A DNA stretch of 49,051 bases from Planctomycetota bacterium (GCA_030065025.1 JASJDY010000032.1:1-49051), one strand, 5' to 3'; counted from the first letter of the stretch, positions 32,542 to 40,892 are shown. Numbers and translations are program-made. Notes: generated by a model not told the origin, from the letters alone.

Positions 32542-33399
32542 ATGGTCGACGAGCCCAGCCCCCGCGCCGACGAACCGGTCCATGTCGAGGACCGGGGCGA
32601 GCCCATCATCGAGGTGAAGGACCTCGTCGTCCGCTACGACGAGCAGGTCGTCCTCAACGGCGTCAGCATGAGCGTCCATCGCGGCGAGGTCATGGTGATC
32701 CTGGGCGGCTCGGGCTCCGGCAAGTCCACCCTCCTCAAGTGCCTGCTCGGCATCCTCAAGCCGGTCTCCGGCTCCGTGAAGGTGCTCGGCGTGGACATGG
32801 TCAACGCGAGCGAGCGCCAGCGCGAGGAGGTCTACCAGCGCCTCGGCATGGTCTACCAGTCCGGCGCGCTCTTCGGCTCGATGTCGGTGTGGGAGAACGT
32901 CGCGCTGCCCCTCCAGCAGCACTCCACGCTCGACCCGAAGATCATCGACATCTCAGTGCGCATGAAGCTCGGCCTCGTGCGGCTCTCGGGCTTCGAGAAG
33001 CGGCTGCCCAATCAGCTCTCCGGTGGCCAGGTCAAGCGCGTCGCCTTCGCGCGTGCGATCGCCATGGATCCCGAGATCCTCTTCTGCGACGAGCCTTCGG
33101 CCGGCCTCGACCCGCGCATCGGTCGCGGCATCGACGACCTCATCGTCAACCTCAACAAGGCCTTCAACATGGCCATCGTGGTCGTCACGCACGAGATGGA
33201 GTCGGTGAAGATCATCGCCGATCGCATCACGATGCTGGCGCCCCGGCCCGGCGGCGCGCGCGTCGTCTTCAGCGGCTCCTACGACGAGCTCGCGGCTTGC
33301 GCCGAGGACCATGTGAAGGAGTTCGTCAATCGCTCGCCCCTCGACGAGCCTCGCTCCGAGGCGGCCGAGGTCCTCAAGCAGCTCGTCGGCGAGGACTAA
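32542..33399 (+). CDS. MlaF/Mkl-type ABC transporter ATPase
   Basis: ATG 32542 is fixed by TACAGT; 285 residues. Walker A GGSGSGKST, YQSGALFGSMSVWENVALPL (the MlaF hallmark), signature LSGGQVKRVAFARAIAMDPE, Walker B ILFCDEPSAGLD and switch VVTHEMES are all present. MlaF works with MlaE, MlaD and MlaB to move phospholipids between the membranes of diderm cells. No mlaE or mlaD is adjacent: the next gene is a DUF429-like ORF. So the permease must be elsewhere if the system is complete. The C-terminal 40 residues (ADRITMLAPRPGGARVVFSG onward) extend normally. Confidence 0.9.
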   Translation: MVDEPSPRADEPVHVEDRGEPIIEVKDLVVRYDEQVVLNGVSMSVHRGEVMVILGGSGSGKSTLLKCLLGILKPVSGSVKVLGVDMVNASERQREEVYQRLGMVYQSGALFGSMSVWENVALPLQQHSTLDPKIIDISVRMKLGLVRLSGFEKRLPNQLSGGQVKRVAFARAIAMDPEILFCDEPSAGLDPRIGRGIDDLIVNLNKAFNMAIVVVTHEMESVKIIADRITMLAPRPGGARVVFSGSYDELAACAEDHVKEFVNRSPLDEPRSEAAEVLKQLVGED

Positions 33400-33402
33400 G
33401 CC

Positions 33403-34332
33403 ACGCGCACGCTGTACGTCGGCTTCGATGTGGGCGGCACGGGGCGCAAGTGGGCCCACGCCGCCGCCTGGACGGACGGTTGGCCGCGCACGCTCTTGGG
33501 CGCACTCCGTGATCCCGGCGTGCACCCGGTGTACGCGCACGCGTTCCCCTGCCTCGACGCCGCCACCCTGCGCTCGATCCGCGGTGCGCTCGGGCGCTTC
33601 TGGCAGGACGTGCTCGAGGCGGACGGCGCCCCCGTGCCGTCGGCCACCCGGGCGCGAGGACACGTCGCGCAGCGCTTCGATCGCGTGCACGTCGCCATCG
33701 ACGCACCCTCGGGCTTCGCCGTGCCCGGCGTCGGTCGCAGGGACACCGAGAGCACGTGCGGCAACTTCACGACGCCGAGTGAGGCCGCGTTCCACGCGTC
33801 GGCTCGAGGCTGGCTCGAGACGGACAACGTCACGCCGCTGCGGCAGCGCGTGTACTGGAAGGGTGTCGGCTTCGAGCTGTTCGCCGACGCGCTCCGGGGC
33901 GCGGGCGTGCGCTCGCCGCGCGCCGCCGACGTCGCGGCGAACGCCGCGGGTGGCATCGGGCTCCAGCTCGCCCGACTCGAGCCGCGGCCCGGCTGGCGCA
34001 CGTTCGAGGCCTTCCCGACCCAGATCTACCGCTGCACGCACGAGGGCCCCGCGCGCGACGTGCTCGTGGAGCACGCGGCACGTGGCGCGGCGTTCGCCGC
34101 CCGCTCCCCTGTTCCCGGCCGGACGACGCACGACCGCATCGAGGCCGAGCTCACGCGGATCGCTGCCGGCGAGCTGGACTCGTGGACCAAGACGAAGGAC
34201 GCCCTCGGCGACGTGCGCGACGCCTACGCCTGCATGCTGCTCGGGCTGTGGGCCGACACGACGGGCGTGCGCGGGCTGGGGCGCGATCCGACGCTGTGGC
34301 CCCGGGAGGGCGTGATCGTCCTGCCTGGCTAG
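33403..34332 (+). CDS. DUF429-like (RNase H-fold) protein with no standard start
   Basis: The conserved N-terminal strand LYVGFDVGGTGRKW, with the family's first acidic residue, lies immediately after the MlaF-like stop TAA in the same frame. Between TAA and GFD there is no ATG, GTG or TTG: only GCC-ACG-CGC-ACG-CTG. The track's GTG 33430 would remove the Asp. ACG 33403 sits 7 nt after GAGGA and CTG 33412 is another option; I give 33403 tentatively. Other family features: HVAIDAPSGFAVPG, GRRDTEST, RVYWKGVGFELFADALRGAG, FEAFPTQIY and KTKDALGDVRDAYAC. Function unknown. Its stop shares CTAG with the convergent vWA gene. Confidence 0.6.
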   Translation, partial: TRTLYVGFDVGGTGRKWAHAAAWTDGWPRTLLGALRDPGVHPVYAHAFPCLDAATLRSIRGALGRFWQDVLEADGAPVPSATRARGHVAQRFDRVHVAIDAPSGFAVPGVGRRDTESTCGNFTTPSEAAFHASARGWLETDNVTPLRQRVYWKGVGFELFADALRGAGVRSPRAADVAANAAGGIGLQLARLEPRPGWRTFEAFPTQIYRCTHEGPARDVLVEHAARGAAFAARSPVPGRTTHDRIEAELTRIAAGELDSWTKTKDALGDVRDAYACMLLGLWADTTGVRGLGRDPTLWPREGVIVLPG

Positions 34333-35408
34333 CGCACGCGACGGCGGCGGTTGCGCATGAAGTCGACGAGCACGAACGACTCGATGCGCGCGCTGTCGGC
34401 GAAGTAGGCCTGCCCGCGACACGCCTCCGTGAAGTTCTCGATGAACTTCTGGAGGTACGGGTCGGACGTGAGCATGAACGTCGTGACGCGGATGCCGCGG
34501 CGACGGCAGCGCACGGCTTCCTCCAGCGTCTTGTTCACGATGCGCCGGTCGAGGCCGAAGGGGTTCTTGTAGATGCCGCCGTCGTCGTGGATCGCCGACG
34601 GCTTGCCGTCGGTCAGCATCACGATCTGGCGGTTCACCGCCTTGCGGCGCCGCAGGATGTCCTGCGCCATCATCAGGCCGGCGCGCGTGTTCGTGTGGAA
34701 GGGGCCGTTCGAGAGATACGGCAGGCGCTCGAGCGGAACGGTCGTGGCCTCGTCGCCGAAGAGCACGACGTCGATCGTGTCCTTCGGGTACTTCGTGAGG
34801 ATCAGCTCGGTGAGCGCCAACGCGACGCGCTTGGCCGGTGTGATGCGGTCCTCGCCGTAGAGCGTCATCGAGTGGCTGACGTCGATGAGCAGCACGGTGG
34901 CGCACGACGTGTTGCGCTCGCGCTCGCGCACCTCCAGGTCGTCCTCGGCGATGTCGCCCTCGCCGCCGGTGCGCTTCACCCAGTTGCTGAGTGTGCGGTG
35001 CGCGTCCAGCGTGTCGACGGAGTCGCCGAACTCGAACGGCCGGGTCTCGTCGGCGATCTCGCCACTGCCGCCGGTCTGGGTCGTGCGGTGCTCGCCCAGC
35101 GCGCGCGCATCCATGCCGCGGAAGATGTCCTGCAGCGCCTGGCGGCGCAGCGCGCGCTCGCCCTTGCGCGTCATCTTCATGAGGCCGCGGGCGTCGCGCC
35201 GCGCTTCGCCGCTGCGCTCGAGCAGCTGCTTGAACTCCTCGATGCCGAAGTCCTCACGCCAGAGCTGGTAGCGCTGCCCCACGTGATCGAGCTGCTCGAG
35301 GGACGTCTCGACGTCGCCGTCGAAGATCAGCAGGAGCTGGCGGTAGATGCGCAGCAGATCCCGGACGAGCTTGTCCAGGGAGTCAGCCTTGCCATACCGC
35401 CAGTACAC
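34329..35408 (-). CDS. vWA-domain protein paired with MoxR ATPase
   Basis: GTG 35408 starts 6 nt after the MoxR stop. The 359-residue protein is cytoplasmic with a helical, charged N-terminal half (about 1-165) and a C-terminal vWA domain: CATVLLIDVSHSMTLYGEDR (MIDAS D-x-S-x-S), NTRAGLMMAQDIL (MIDAS Thr region) and IVMLTDGKPSA. The MIDAS motif is intact. MoxR-vWA pairs act as AAA chaperones that insert metals or remodel target complexes. The neighbouring target is not identifiable here: the next plus-strand genes are convergent. It ends with a basic tail (MRNRRRRVR). Confidence 0.85.
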   Translation of the reverse strand: MYWRYGKADSLDKLVRDLLRIYRQLLLIFDGDVETSLEQLDHVGQRYQLWREDFGIEEFKQLLERSGEARRDARGLMKMTRKGERALRRQALQDIFRGMDARALGEHRTTQTGGSGEIADETRPFEFGDSVDTLDAHRTLSNWVKRTGGEGDIAEDDLEVRERERNTSCATVLLIDVSHSMTLYGEDRITPAKRVALALTELILTKYPKDTIDVVLFGDEATTVPLERLPYLSNGPFHTNTRAGLMMAQDILRRRKAVNRQIVMLTDGKPSAIHDDGGIYKNPFGLDRRIVNKTLEEAVRCRRRGIRVTTFMLTSDPYLQKFIENFTEACRGQAYFADSARIESFVLVDFMRNRRRRVR

Positions 35409-35414
35409 GGAGTG

Positions 35415-36905
35415 CTAATCCTCGAAGCCGGCGAACATGCGCTTGAGCATGTCGCCGTACGTGATGCCGTCTGCGGAGCGGTCCTTGCTCAGCAGCGAGG
35501 CCTGGTGCAGGCCCTCGAGCACGAGCTCGCAGGCGGCCGGCAGCTCGCCGTCGGGGAGGCGGTCGTCGGTGCCCAGGTAGGTGCGCGCCACGTCGGTCAG
35601 CTCGGGCACGGCCAGCAGGCGGCCGTCGTCCTCGCCCTGGTCCTCGACGACGATCTGGTTGCCTTCGGTGAACCAGTCGACGATCGACTTGTAGACGTCG
35701 TCGGCTTCCGCGCCCTCGGGCGCCTTGACCGCGTCGTAGGGCGCGGGGCAGTAGCGCTGGAACACGGCCTGCACGCCCTGTCCGAGGATGCGCTCCGCCA
35801 CGGCGGCCGGGCCTTCGCGCTCGCCCTCGAAGACGAGCTCGATCTTGCCGGTCACCGCGCCGATCGCGCCGAAGAGGTCCGCGATGCGCGCGGTCACACG
35901 CTCCTGTCCGAGGAGGAGCCCGCGACGCTCGGCGCTGCTGATGACGTTCTCGAGCAGCGCGATCGTCAGTCGCACGGACACGCCCGAGGACTGGTCGACG
36001 AACTCGCTGTCGCGCGCCTGGATGGCGGTCTCCTCGATCGCCTCGCGCACGAAGCTCGGCACGTGCACCGTGACCGGGCCGCCGCGCTCGGCGTAGGCCT
36101 CCTGATCGGTGATCGCGCGCGCCGTGTCGAGCGACGTCGGATAGTGCGTCAGGATCTGGCTCGCGATGCGGTCACGCAGCGGCGTGATGATCGATCCGCG
36201 GTTCGTGTAGTCCTCGGGGTTGGCCGAGAAGACGAGCATCGTGTCGAGCGGGATGCGTACGGGGAAGCCGCGCAGCTGGACGTCGCGCTCCTCGAGGATG
36301 TTCAGCAGGCCCACCTGGATGCGCTGCGACAGGTCGGGCAGCTCGTTGATGGCGAAGATGCCGCGGTTCGTGCGCGGTACGAGGCCGAAGTTGAGCGCCT
36401 CCTCGTCGTCGAGCGTGACGCGCCGCGACGCCGCCTTGATGGGATCGACGTCGCCGATCAGGTCGGCGATGGTCACGTCGGGCGTCGCGAGCTTCTCGCG
36501 GTAGCGCTCCTCGCGCGGGATCCAGCGCAGCGGCGCCGCGTCGCCCGCCTCGGCGACGAGACGGTGTCCGGCGCCGGAGATCGGGTCGAACGGGTCGTCG
36601 TTCAGCGGGCACCCGTCGAGCGCGGGGATCTCGGGATCGAGGAAGTTCACGATCTGGCGGAGGATGCGCGTCTTCGCCTGACCGCGCAGGCCCAGCAGGA
36701 TGAAGTCGTGCTTGCTGAGGATCGCCTGCTCGAGCTGCGGGATCACCGTGTCGTCGTAGCCGAGCACGCCGGGCCAGCGCTCGGCCGCGCTCATGCCGGT
36801 CTGGATCGCGCGAAGGAGGTTCTCGCGGAGCTCGTCTCGTACGGTCCGACTCTGCCAGCCGGCCGCCCGGAGGGCGCCCCGCGTCATGGGCTTCTCTGCT
36901 GCCAT
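35415..36905 (-). CDS. MoxR/ChlI-family AAA+ ATPase
   Basis: ATG 36905 is fixed by a TACAAT -10 seven bases upstream; 496 residues. The P-loop is GLRGQAKT, with Ala where GKT is usual. Walker B region reads GIFAINELPDLSQRIQVGLL, with Asn before the catalytic Glu. ISGAGHRLVAEAGDAAPLRW lies in an insert before it, LVFSANPEDYTNRGSIITPL carries the sensor-1 Asn, and IASQILTHYPTSLD follows. The family has Mg-chelatase-type or sigma-54-like inserts. The last 160 residues (after about 335) are helical and specific. It is cotranscribed with the vWA gene, its presumed partner. Confidence 0.88.
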   Translation of the reverse strand: MAAEKPMTRGALRAAGWQSRTVRDELRENLLRAIQTGMSAAERWPGVLGYDDTVIPQLEQAILSKHDFILLGLRGQAKTRILRQIVNFLDPEIPALDGCPLNDDPFDPISGAGHRLVAEAGDAAPLRWIPREERYREKLATPDVTIADLIGDVDPIKAASRRVTLDDEEALNFGLVPRTNRGIFAINELPDLSQRIQVGLLNILEERDVQLRGFPVRIPLDTMLVFSANPEDYTNRGSIITPLRDRIASQILTHYPTSLDTARAITDQEAYAERGGPVTVHVPSFVREAIEETAIQARDSEFVDQSSGVSVRLTIALLENVISSAERRGLLLGQERVTARIADLFGAIGAVTGKIELVFEGEREGPAAVAERILGQGVQAVFQRYCPAPYDAVKAPEGAEADDVYKSIVDWFTEGNQIVVEDQGEDDGRLLAVPELTDVARTYLGTDDRLPDGELPAACELVLEGLHQASLLSKDRSADGITYGDMLKRMFAGFED

Positions 36906-36912
36906 GCGCGGG

Positions 36913-36918
36913 ATTGTA
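36913..36918 (-). promoter_or_regulatory. -10 element TACAAT for the MoxR-vWA operon
   Basis: Minus-strand TACAAT lies 7 nt before ATG 36905; leaderless class. Confidence 0.6.
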
Positions 36919-36971
36919 GGAGTGGGGCAGGGTGGGCTCGGGCTGAAGGAGTCCGCCCCTTGCGGCATCGG

Positions 36972-36977
36972 TAGAAT
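36972..36977 (+). promoter_or_regulatory. -10 element TAGAAT for bacilliredoxin
   Basis: TAGAAT lies 32 nt before ATG 37010; the leader has CCGGAG, a weak Shine-Dalgarno. Confidence 0.5.
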
Positions 36978-37009
36978 CCGGCGCTCGTTTGCAGCCCCGG
37001 AGCCCAGCC

Positions 37010-37426
37010 ATGCCCTACGACCCGATGCTCGTCCAGCCCATGCGCGAGGACATGACCTCGATGAACGCCGAGGAGCTGCTCGACGCGGCCGCGGTCGACG
37101 CCTTCATGGCGCGCGAGGGCACCAAGCTGCTCTTCGTGAACAGCGTCTGCGGCTGTGCCGCCGGCCAGGCCCGACCGGCGCTGCGCATCGCGCTCCAGCA
37201 CGGCACGACGCCCGATCACGTGGGCACCGTGTTCGCCGGTCAGGACCTCGAGGCGACGGCCAAGGCGCGCGGCTACTTCGAGCAGGTCCCTCCGAGCAGC
37301 CCGTCGGCGGCCCTGTTCAAGGGCGGCGACCTCGTGCACTTCGTGCCGCGCCACATGATCGAGAGCCGCGACGCGAACACGATCGCGTTCGATCTCGTGT
37401 CGGCCTTCGACGAGCACTGCGCCTGA
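37010..37426 (+). CDS. BrxA/BrxB-family bacilliredoxin
   Basis: The 138-residue protein matches the YphP/YqiW family from its first residues (MPYDPMLVQPMREDMTSMNA). The thioredoxin-fold active site is CxC: NSVCGCAAGQARPALRIALQ, near residue 45. VGTVFAGQDLEATAKARGYF and the late FVPRHMIESR also fit. In Bacillus these proteins remove bacillithiol from mixed disulfides. Whether this organism makes bacillithiol cannot be read here; the general role is thiol redox repair in the cytoplasm. It is followed 8 nt later by a small unknown gene. Confidence 0.92.
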   Translation: MPYDPMLVQPMREDMTSMNAEELLDAAAVDAFMAREGTKLLFVNSVCGCAAGQARPALRIALQHGTTPDHVGTVFAGQDLEATAKARGYFEQVPPSSPSAALFKGGDLVHFVPRHMIESRDANTIAFDLVSAFDEHCA

Positions 37427-37434
37427 GCCGGCCC

Positions 37435-37725
37435 GTGGGTACGTTCCACTCGCACAAGGGTGAGCTCCACGGCATCACGGTCGTCGTCGATCTGATCGAC
37501 GATCGCGTGTACGTCGGCCGCTGCGATACCGTCCTGCCCGAGGGCGTCGTCTTGCTCGACGCCGACGTGCACGACGCGAGCGAGTCGAAGTACGACGGCA
37601 CGAAGATGTCGAAAGAGGACTACCTCGCCAACGCCGTGAAGTTCGGCGTGTGGCCGCGCATCGAGCGCATCGTGGTGCCGGCGGAGGACGTGGCGAGCGT
37701 CACCAAGCTCGGCGATCACGCCTGA
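37435..37725 (+). CDS. Small conserved-looking protein downstream of bacilliredoxin
   Basis: GTG 37435 gives 96 residues; the track's start at 36793 runs through other genes. The product is soluble and beta-rich (MGTFHSHKGELHGITVVVDL), with DRVYVGRCDTVLPEGVVLLD and ending RIVVPAEDVASVTKLGDHA. This Sm-like alternation suggests a small barrel, but no family is recognised. It is probably cotranscribed with the bacilliredoxin gene (8-nt gap). Function unknown. Confidence 0.65.
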   Translation: MGTFHSHKGELHGITVVVDLIDDRVYVGRCDTVLPEGVVLLDADVHDASESKYDGTKMSKEDYLANAVKFGVWPRIERIVVPAEDVASVTKLGDHA

Positions 37726-37731
37726 TCGCGC

Positions 37732-38907
37732 TCACCGCCTCCGCTTCGGATAGTCCAGCTCGTCCCGCTCGCGCTTCGACTGCTCCTTGATCCACTTCGT
37801 GTCGATCGCGCCGGCGTAGAAGCGGTTCGGCTGCCACAGCGCCCAGTACTGCTTGCGCAGGTACCACGCCCCGGGCGTCCGTCGGCGTGCGTCGTCGAGC
37901 ACTTTCAGGGCGGCGGACGCGTCACCTGCGTCCAGGAGCAGCGCCGCGAGCCGGAACGCGTGCGCCGGCACCTTCGGCTTCGCCGTCACCAGCGCTCGCG
38001 CTTGCTCCAGGGTGGTCGTGCGCTTCGGCGTGCCTGGCGCCTTCGGCGGCTTCGCTTCGAGCACCGCCTCTTCGAGGTGCAGGTCGATCCACTGCAGCGC
38101 GACCGAGTCCAGCGATGTGCCCTCGGCGCGCAGGACACCCAGCTCGTCGATCAGGTACCAGTGGCCGACGTCCTTTCCGCCGAAGGTGCGCGTCAGCTCT
38201 GCGTTCCGGTCGAGCAGCACCGGGGTGTCGAGGCCGACGCCGACGTAGTCCTTCACGCGGGAGGCTCCCTCGACGTCGATCGCGGCCAGCCACAGCTCGA
38301 GCTTCTTGCCCGAGCGCTGCTTGTGGTGCGCGGCCCAGGCCTGGATGCGATCGCGCGTAGGCGACCACGGTGCCCAGGTCGCCAGCAGGAGGCGCTTGCC
38401 GTCACGCGCGCGCAGGCGGCGCGAGGTGCCGTCCAGATCCGGCAGGGCCACGTCGGGGATCAACCCGCCGATGCGGGCGCGTCGCGGCGACTTCGTTTGG
38501 CCAGTCGCCGGCGAACGCAGGTCGATCACGTCTCCGCGCTTGCGCATGCGATGGCCCAGGGTGCGAGCCAAGCGCGCGAGGTCGAACGCGGGCTGCTCCG
38601 TCGTGCCGAGCAGCCGTCCGCGGTAGGTCGCACAGCGCAGTCGTCCGCACAGAATCCATGCGTCCTGCTCGCGCCGCGGCTGGGGGCGCTTGCCTGCCGG
38701 CGGCCTCGGGATGAGGCGCTTCACCTCGATATCCAGGACGCGCTTGGCGTCCGCCAGCGTGATCCAGATGGCGCCGTCCGCGGATCGCTGCAGGCCGTCT
38801 TCGAGCTTGGCCGTGGCGCCGTCGATGCGCAGCGCGGGCGGTTCGTCTGCGTGCGCCGCACCGGCGCAGGCGAGCAACGCGATCAGGACTGCCACCCGCG
38901 GGACCAT
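37732..38907 (-). CDS. Secreted thioredoxin-fold protein lacking redox cysteines
   Basis: ATG 38907 lies 5 nt after TACCCT; 391 residues with a signal peptide (VAVLIALLACAGAAHADE). Residues 25-135 contain a copper-amine-oxidase-N-like or unrelated beta region (GAIWITLADAKRVLDIEVKR). Residues 145-290 are a TlpA/thioredoxin-like domain: IPDVALPDLDGTSRRLRARD, then LLLATWAPWSPTRDR where WCxxC is expected (Ser182 and Arg185 replace the cysteines), and GHWYLIDELGVLRAEG. The C-terminal part has a TPR-like helical pair. The fold is likely but thiol chemistry at this site is impossible; a binding or structural role is inferred. Confidence 0.72.
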   Translation of the reverse strand: MVPRVAVLIALLACAGAAHADEPPALRIDGATAKLEDGLQRSADGAIWITLADAKRVLDIEVKRLIPRPPAGKRPQPRREQDAWILCGRLRCATYRGRLLGTTEQPAFDLARLARTLGHRMRKRGDVIDLRSPATGQTKSPRRARIGGLIPDVALPDLDGTSRRLRARDGKRLLLATWAPWSPTRDRIQAWAAHHKQRSGKKLELWLAAIDVEGASRVKDYVGVGLDTPVLLDRNAELTRTFGGKDVGHWYLIDELGVLRAEGTSLDSVALQWIDLHLEEAVLEAKPPKAPGTPKRTTTLEQARALVTAKPKVPAHAFRLAALLLDAGDASAALKVLDDARRRTPGAWYLRKQYWALWQPNRFYAGAIDTKWIKEQSKRERDELDYPKRRR

Positions 38908-38912
38908 GCCCG

Positions 38913-38918
38913 AGGGTA
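38913..38918 (-). promoter_or_regulatory. -10 element TACCCT for the Trx-like gene
   Basis: Minus-strand TACCCT lies 5 nt before ATG 38907, the shortest gap seen here. Confidence 0.5.
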
Positions 38919-38919
38919 C

Positions 38920-40812
38920 CTAATAGCCGGGAATGGACCGCAGGCCCGCCGCCGGGGCGGCGCCTTCGGCCGGCGCCTTGGCGCCGGGCCGCGGCATGCC
39001 GTCGAGCAGGCGCCGGATGTCCTCGCTCGCCTTCTCGAGCGCGGCCTTCGAGCCCGAGACGAAGACGACGTACGTGCGAGCTGCGTCGCCCGCGATGTGC
39101 ATACGGCTCACACCGTCCGCGGCGGGGAGCGGATGCTGGATGCCGGCCTGCCCCATGACCCGCGTCTGGGTCACCGACTGCGGGTTGAACATGTTGCCCA
39201 GCACCATGCGGCCTACGCGCGGCAGGCCGGCCGCGGTGCTGCCCTGGTCGACGACGATGAACGCGACGGTGACCTCGCCCTTGCGCGCCGTCGCGAAGGC
39301 CATCGGCGACCGGCCGCCCTCGATCGCCTCCCAGCCCTCGGCGGGGAGCTTGAGGCCGAGACCGCGCTGGCGGTCTACGACGTCGTAGCCCTCGAAGGGG
39401 TCGCGCGCCTCGTCGCCGTGGTCGTCTTCGCGCTGCTCGAAGGACGTCTTGACGACCTCCGCCCAGGCCCGGTCGAAGCGCTCTGCGGCGATGCCGTCGA
39501 GGATCAGGACCTCGTGGTCGCGCTGCAGGATGCGGCCGCGGCCGTGGATGCCGCGGTAGTCGAAGCGCTTGCTGGAGCCCTCGTCGTCGAGCAGCGTCCA
39601 GCCCTCGCCCTTCCACGCGTCCGCGTTGCGGAGCCTCAGGGCGGCGCCGAACGTGCGGGCCGCCTCGTCGGCGTCCTCGGGCGAGTCGAAAGCCAGCGCG
39701 TGCACGACGACCATGCCGTGCTCCGGATGCTCGATGTACTTTGCGCGCCCGGCATCCCAGCCGCGCGCTGCGCGGTTGGACATGGCGTCGACGAACTTGC
39801 CGATGCCCATCGTGCGCGTGTTCAGGCGGCCCTTCCGGTCGCCGAGGAAGTAGTCGAGGTAGACGGCGAGGTCGAGCTCGCCGACCGAGTGCTCGGCCAG
39901 CTTCGTCCAGCCGTCACCCAAGGACTTCGCCACGTCGCCGCCCCAGATCACGCGCCGCGGATGATCGCGCTTGGTGCCGAGCCACTTGTGCGGGTGCAGG
40001 ATCTGCTCCTGCGAGACGGGCGGGTCGGCGACGAGCTTGGCCATGCCGCCGACGTAGTCGTCCCCGACGGCGTGCGTCACGAAGTTCGGGCCGGCGCGGT
40101 AGTGCAGCATCGTCGAGAGCAGCATGTGCGTGGGCACCGTGCGCATGACGCGCGCCTGTCCCTTCTGCATCGCGGTGTTCTGGGCCATCTGCTTCTGGTG
40201 GGCGTGGGCAGCGTCGGGACGCAGGGTCTCGAAGCGGCGCCGGGCCCACTCGGCGCTGCCCTCGAAGAGGCAGCGGATGGCGAACTGACGGTCCGGGTCG
40301 TCCTCGCGGTAGGGCTTCTCGATCTTCTGCAGGTCGAGGTGCTGGTCCTCCAGCGCGTGGATGAGCTCGTGGACGAGCGTGGGGATGTTGGCCTTGCCCT
40401 CGAAGCCGGCCGTCAGGACGAGACGCTTGGTCTTCGGGTCGTAGGCACCCGCGACCATCTCCTGCAGCATCAGCTGCGCCAGGTCGCGTAGATCCTCGTC
40501 CTCCTTCAGGAGACCGAGCCGCCGGACGATGCGGTTGTCGCGCGCCCACTCCTCCGGCTTGACGTCGCGCGCCATGCCCTTCTGCATGTACTCGCGCAGC
40601 TCCTCGCGTGAGAGCAAGCGAACCGGCACGTCGTGCTTCCACTCGAGGCCGCGGAGCTTGGCGACCTGGGGGCGGATCTCGTCGACCAGCTTTTGGAGCG
40701 CGACCTGCTCGGCGTCGTCCTGCGGCGCCGGCTTCTCGCCCGCTGCCAGGGGGGCGGCGAGGAGCAGCAGGACGCCGGCGAAGGCGACGATGCGGGCGAC
40801 TTGACGGCTCAT
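38920..40812 (-). CDS. Secreted HExxH metallopeptidase-like protein
   Basis: ATG 40812 follows GGAG; 630 residues with signal peptide (IVAFAGVLLLLAAPLAAGEK). A gluzincin-like zinc site is seen: PTLVHELIHALEDQHLDL (H148, E149, H152), and a candidate third ligand in CLFEGSAEWARRRFE (E184 or E188) about 35 residues on. VRLLSREELREYMQ precedes it. Residues after about 440 form a separate domain (LGLKLPAEGWEAIEGGRSPM) resembling substrate or lipoprotein-like beta regions, repeated in style near the end. It ends with a Pro/Ala tail. Predicted periplasmic protease; family unknown, substrate unknown. Confidence 0.7.
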   Translation of the reverse strand: MSRQVARIVAFAGVLLLLAAPLAAGEKPAPQDDAEQVALQKLVDEIRPQVAKLRGLEWKHDVPVRLLSREELREYMQKGMARDVKPEEWARDNRIVRRLGLLKEDEDLRDLAQLMLQEMVAGAYDPKTKRLVLTAGFEGKANIPTLVHELIHALEDQHLDLQKIEKPYREDDPDRQFAIRCLFEGSAEWARRRFETLRPDAAHAHQKQMAQNTAMQKGQARVMRTVPTHMLLSTMLHYRAGPNFVTHAVGDDYVGGMAKLVADPPVSQEQILHPHKWLGTKRDHPRRVIWGGDVAKSLGDGWTKLAEHSVGELDLAVYLDYFLGDRKGRLNTRTMGIGKFVDAMSNRAARGWDAGRAKYIEHPEHGMVVVHALAFDSPEDADEAARTFGAALRLRNADAWKGEGWTLLDDEGSSKRFDYRGIHGRGRILQRDHEVLILDGIAAERFDRAWAEVVKTSFEQREDDHGDEARDPFEGYDVVDRQRGLGLKLPAEGWEAIEGGRSPMAFATARKGEVTVAFIVVDQGSTAAGLPRVGRMVLGNMFNPQSVTQTRVMGQAGIQHPLPAADGVSRMHIAGDAARTYVVFVSGSKAALEKASEDIRRLLDGMPRPGAKAPAEGAAPAAGLRSIPGY

Positions 40813-40837
40813 GGGCGTCTCCGTGTGGAATCCGGCG

Positions 40838-40843
40838 ATGGTA
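40838..40843 (-). promoter_or_regulatory. -10 element TACCAT for the metallopeptidase gene
   Basis: Minus-strand TACCAT lies 25 nt before ATG 40812 with ACGGAG in the leader. Confidence 0.5.
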
Positions 40844-40892
40844 CCGACGGATGGGGCGCTGCCTTCGTTCCATCGGGCCCGGGGTCAACGGG

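Noticed and set aside
32542-34332. MlaF-DUF429 fusion gene broken by sequencing error
   Set aside because: MlaF-like proteins normally end about here, and the TAA follows a complete ATPase; a true fusion is possible but not supported.
34182-36974. 930-residue plus-strand ORF
   Set aside because: It is antisense to the MoxR and vWA genes, has no family resemblance, and reflects high-GC codon bias.
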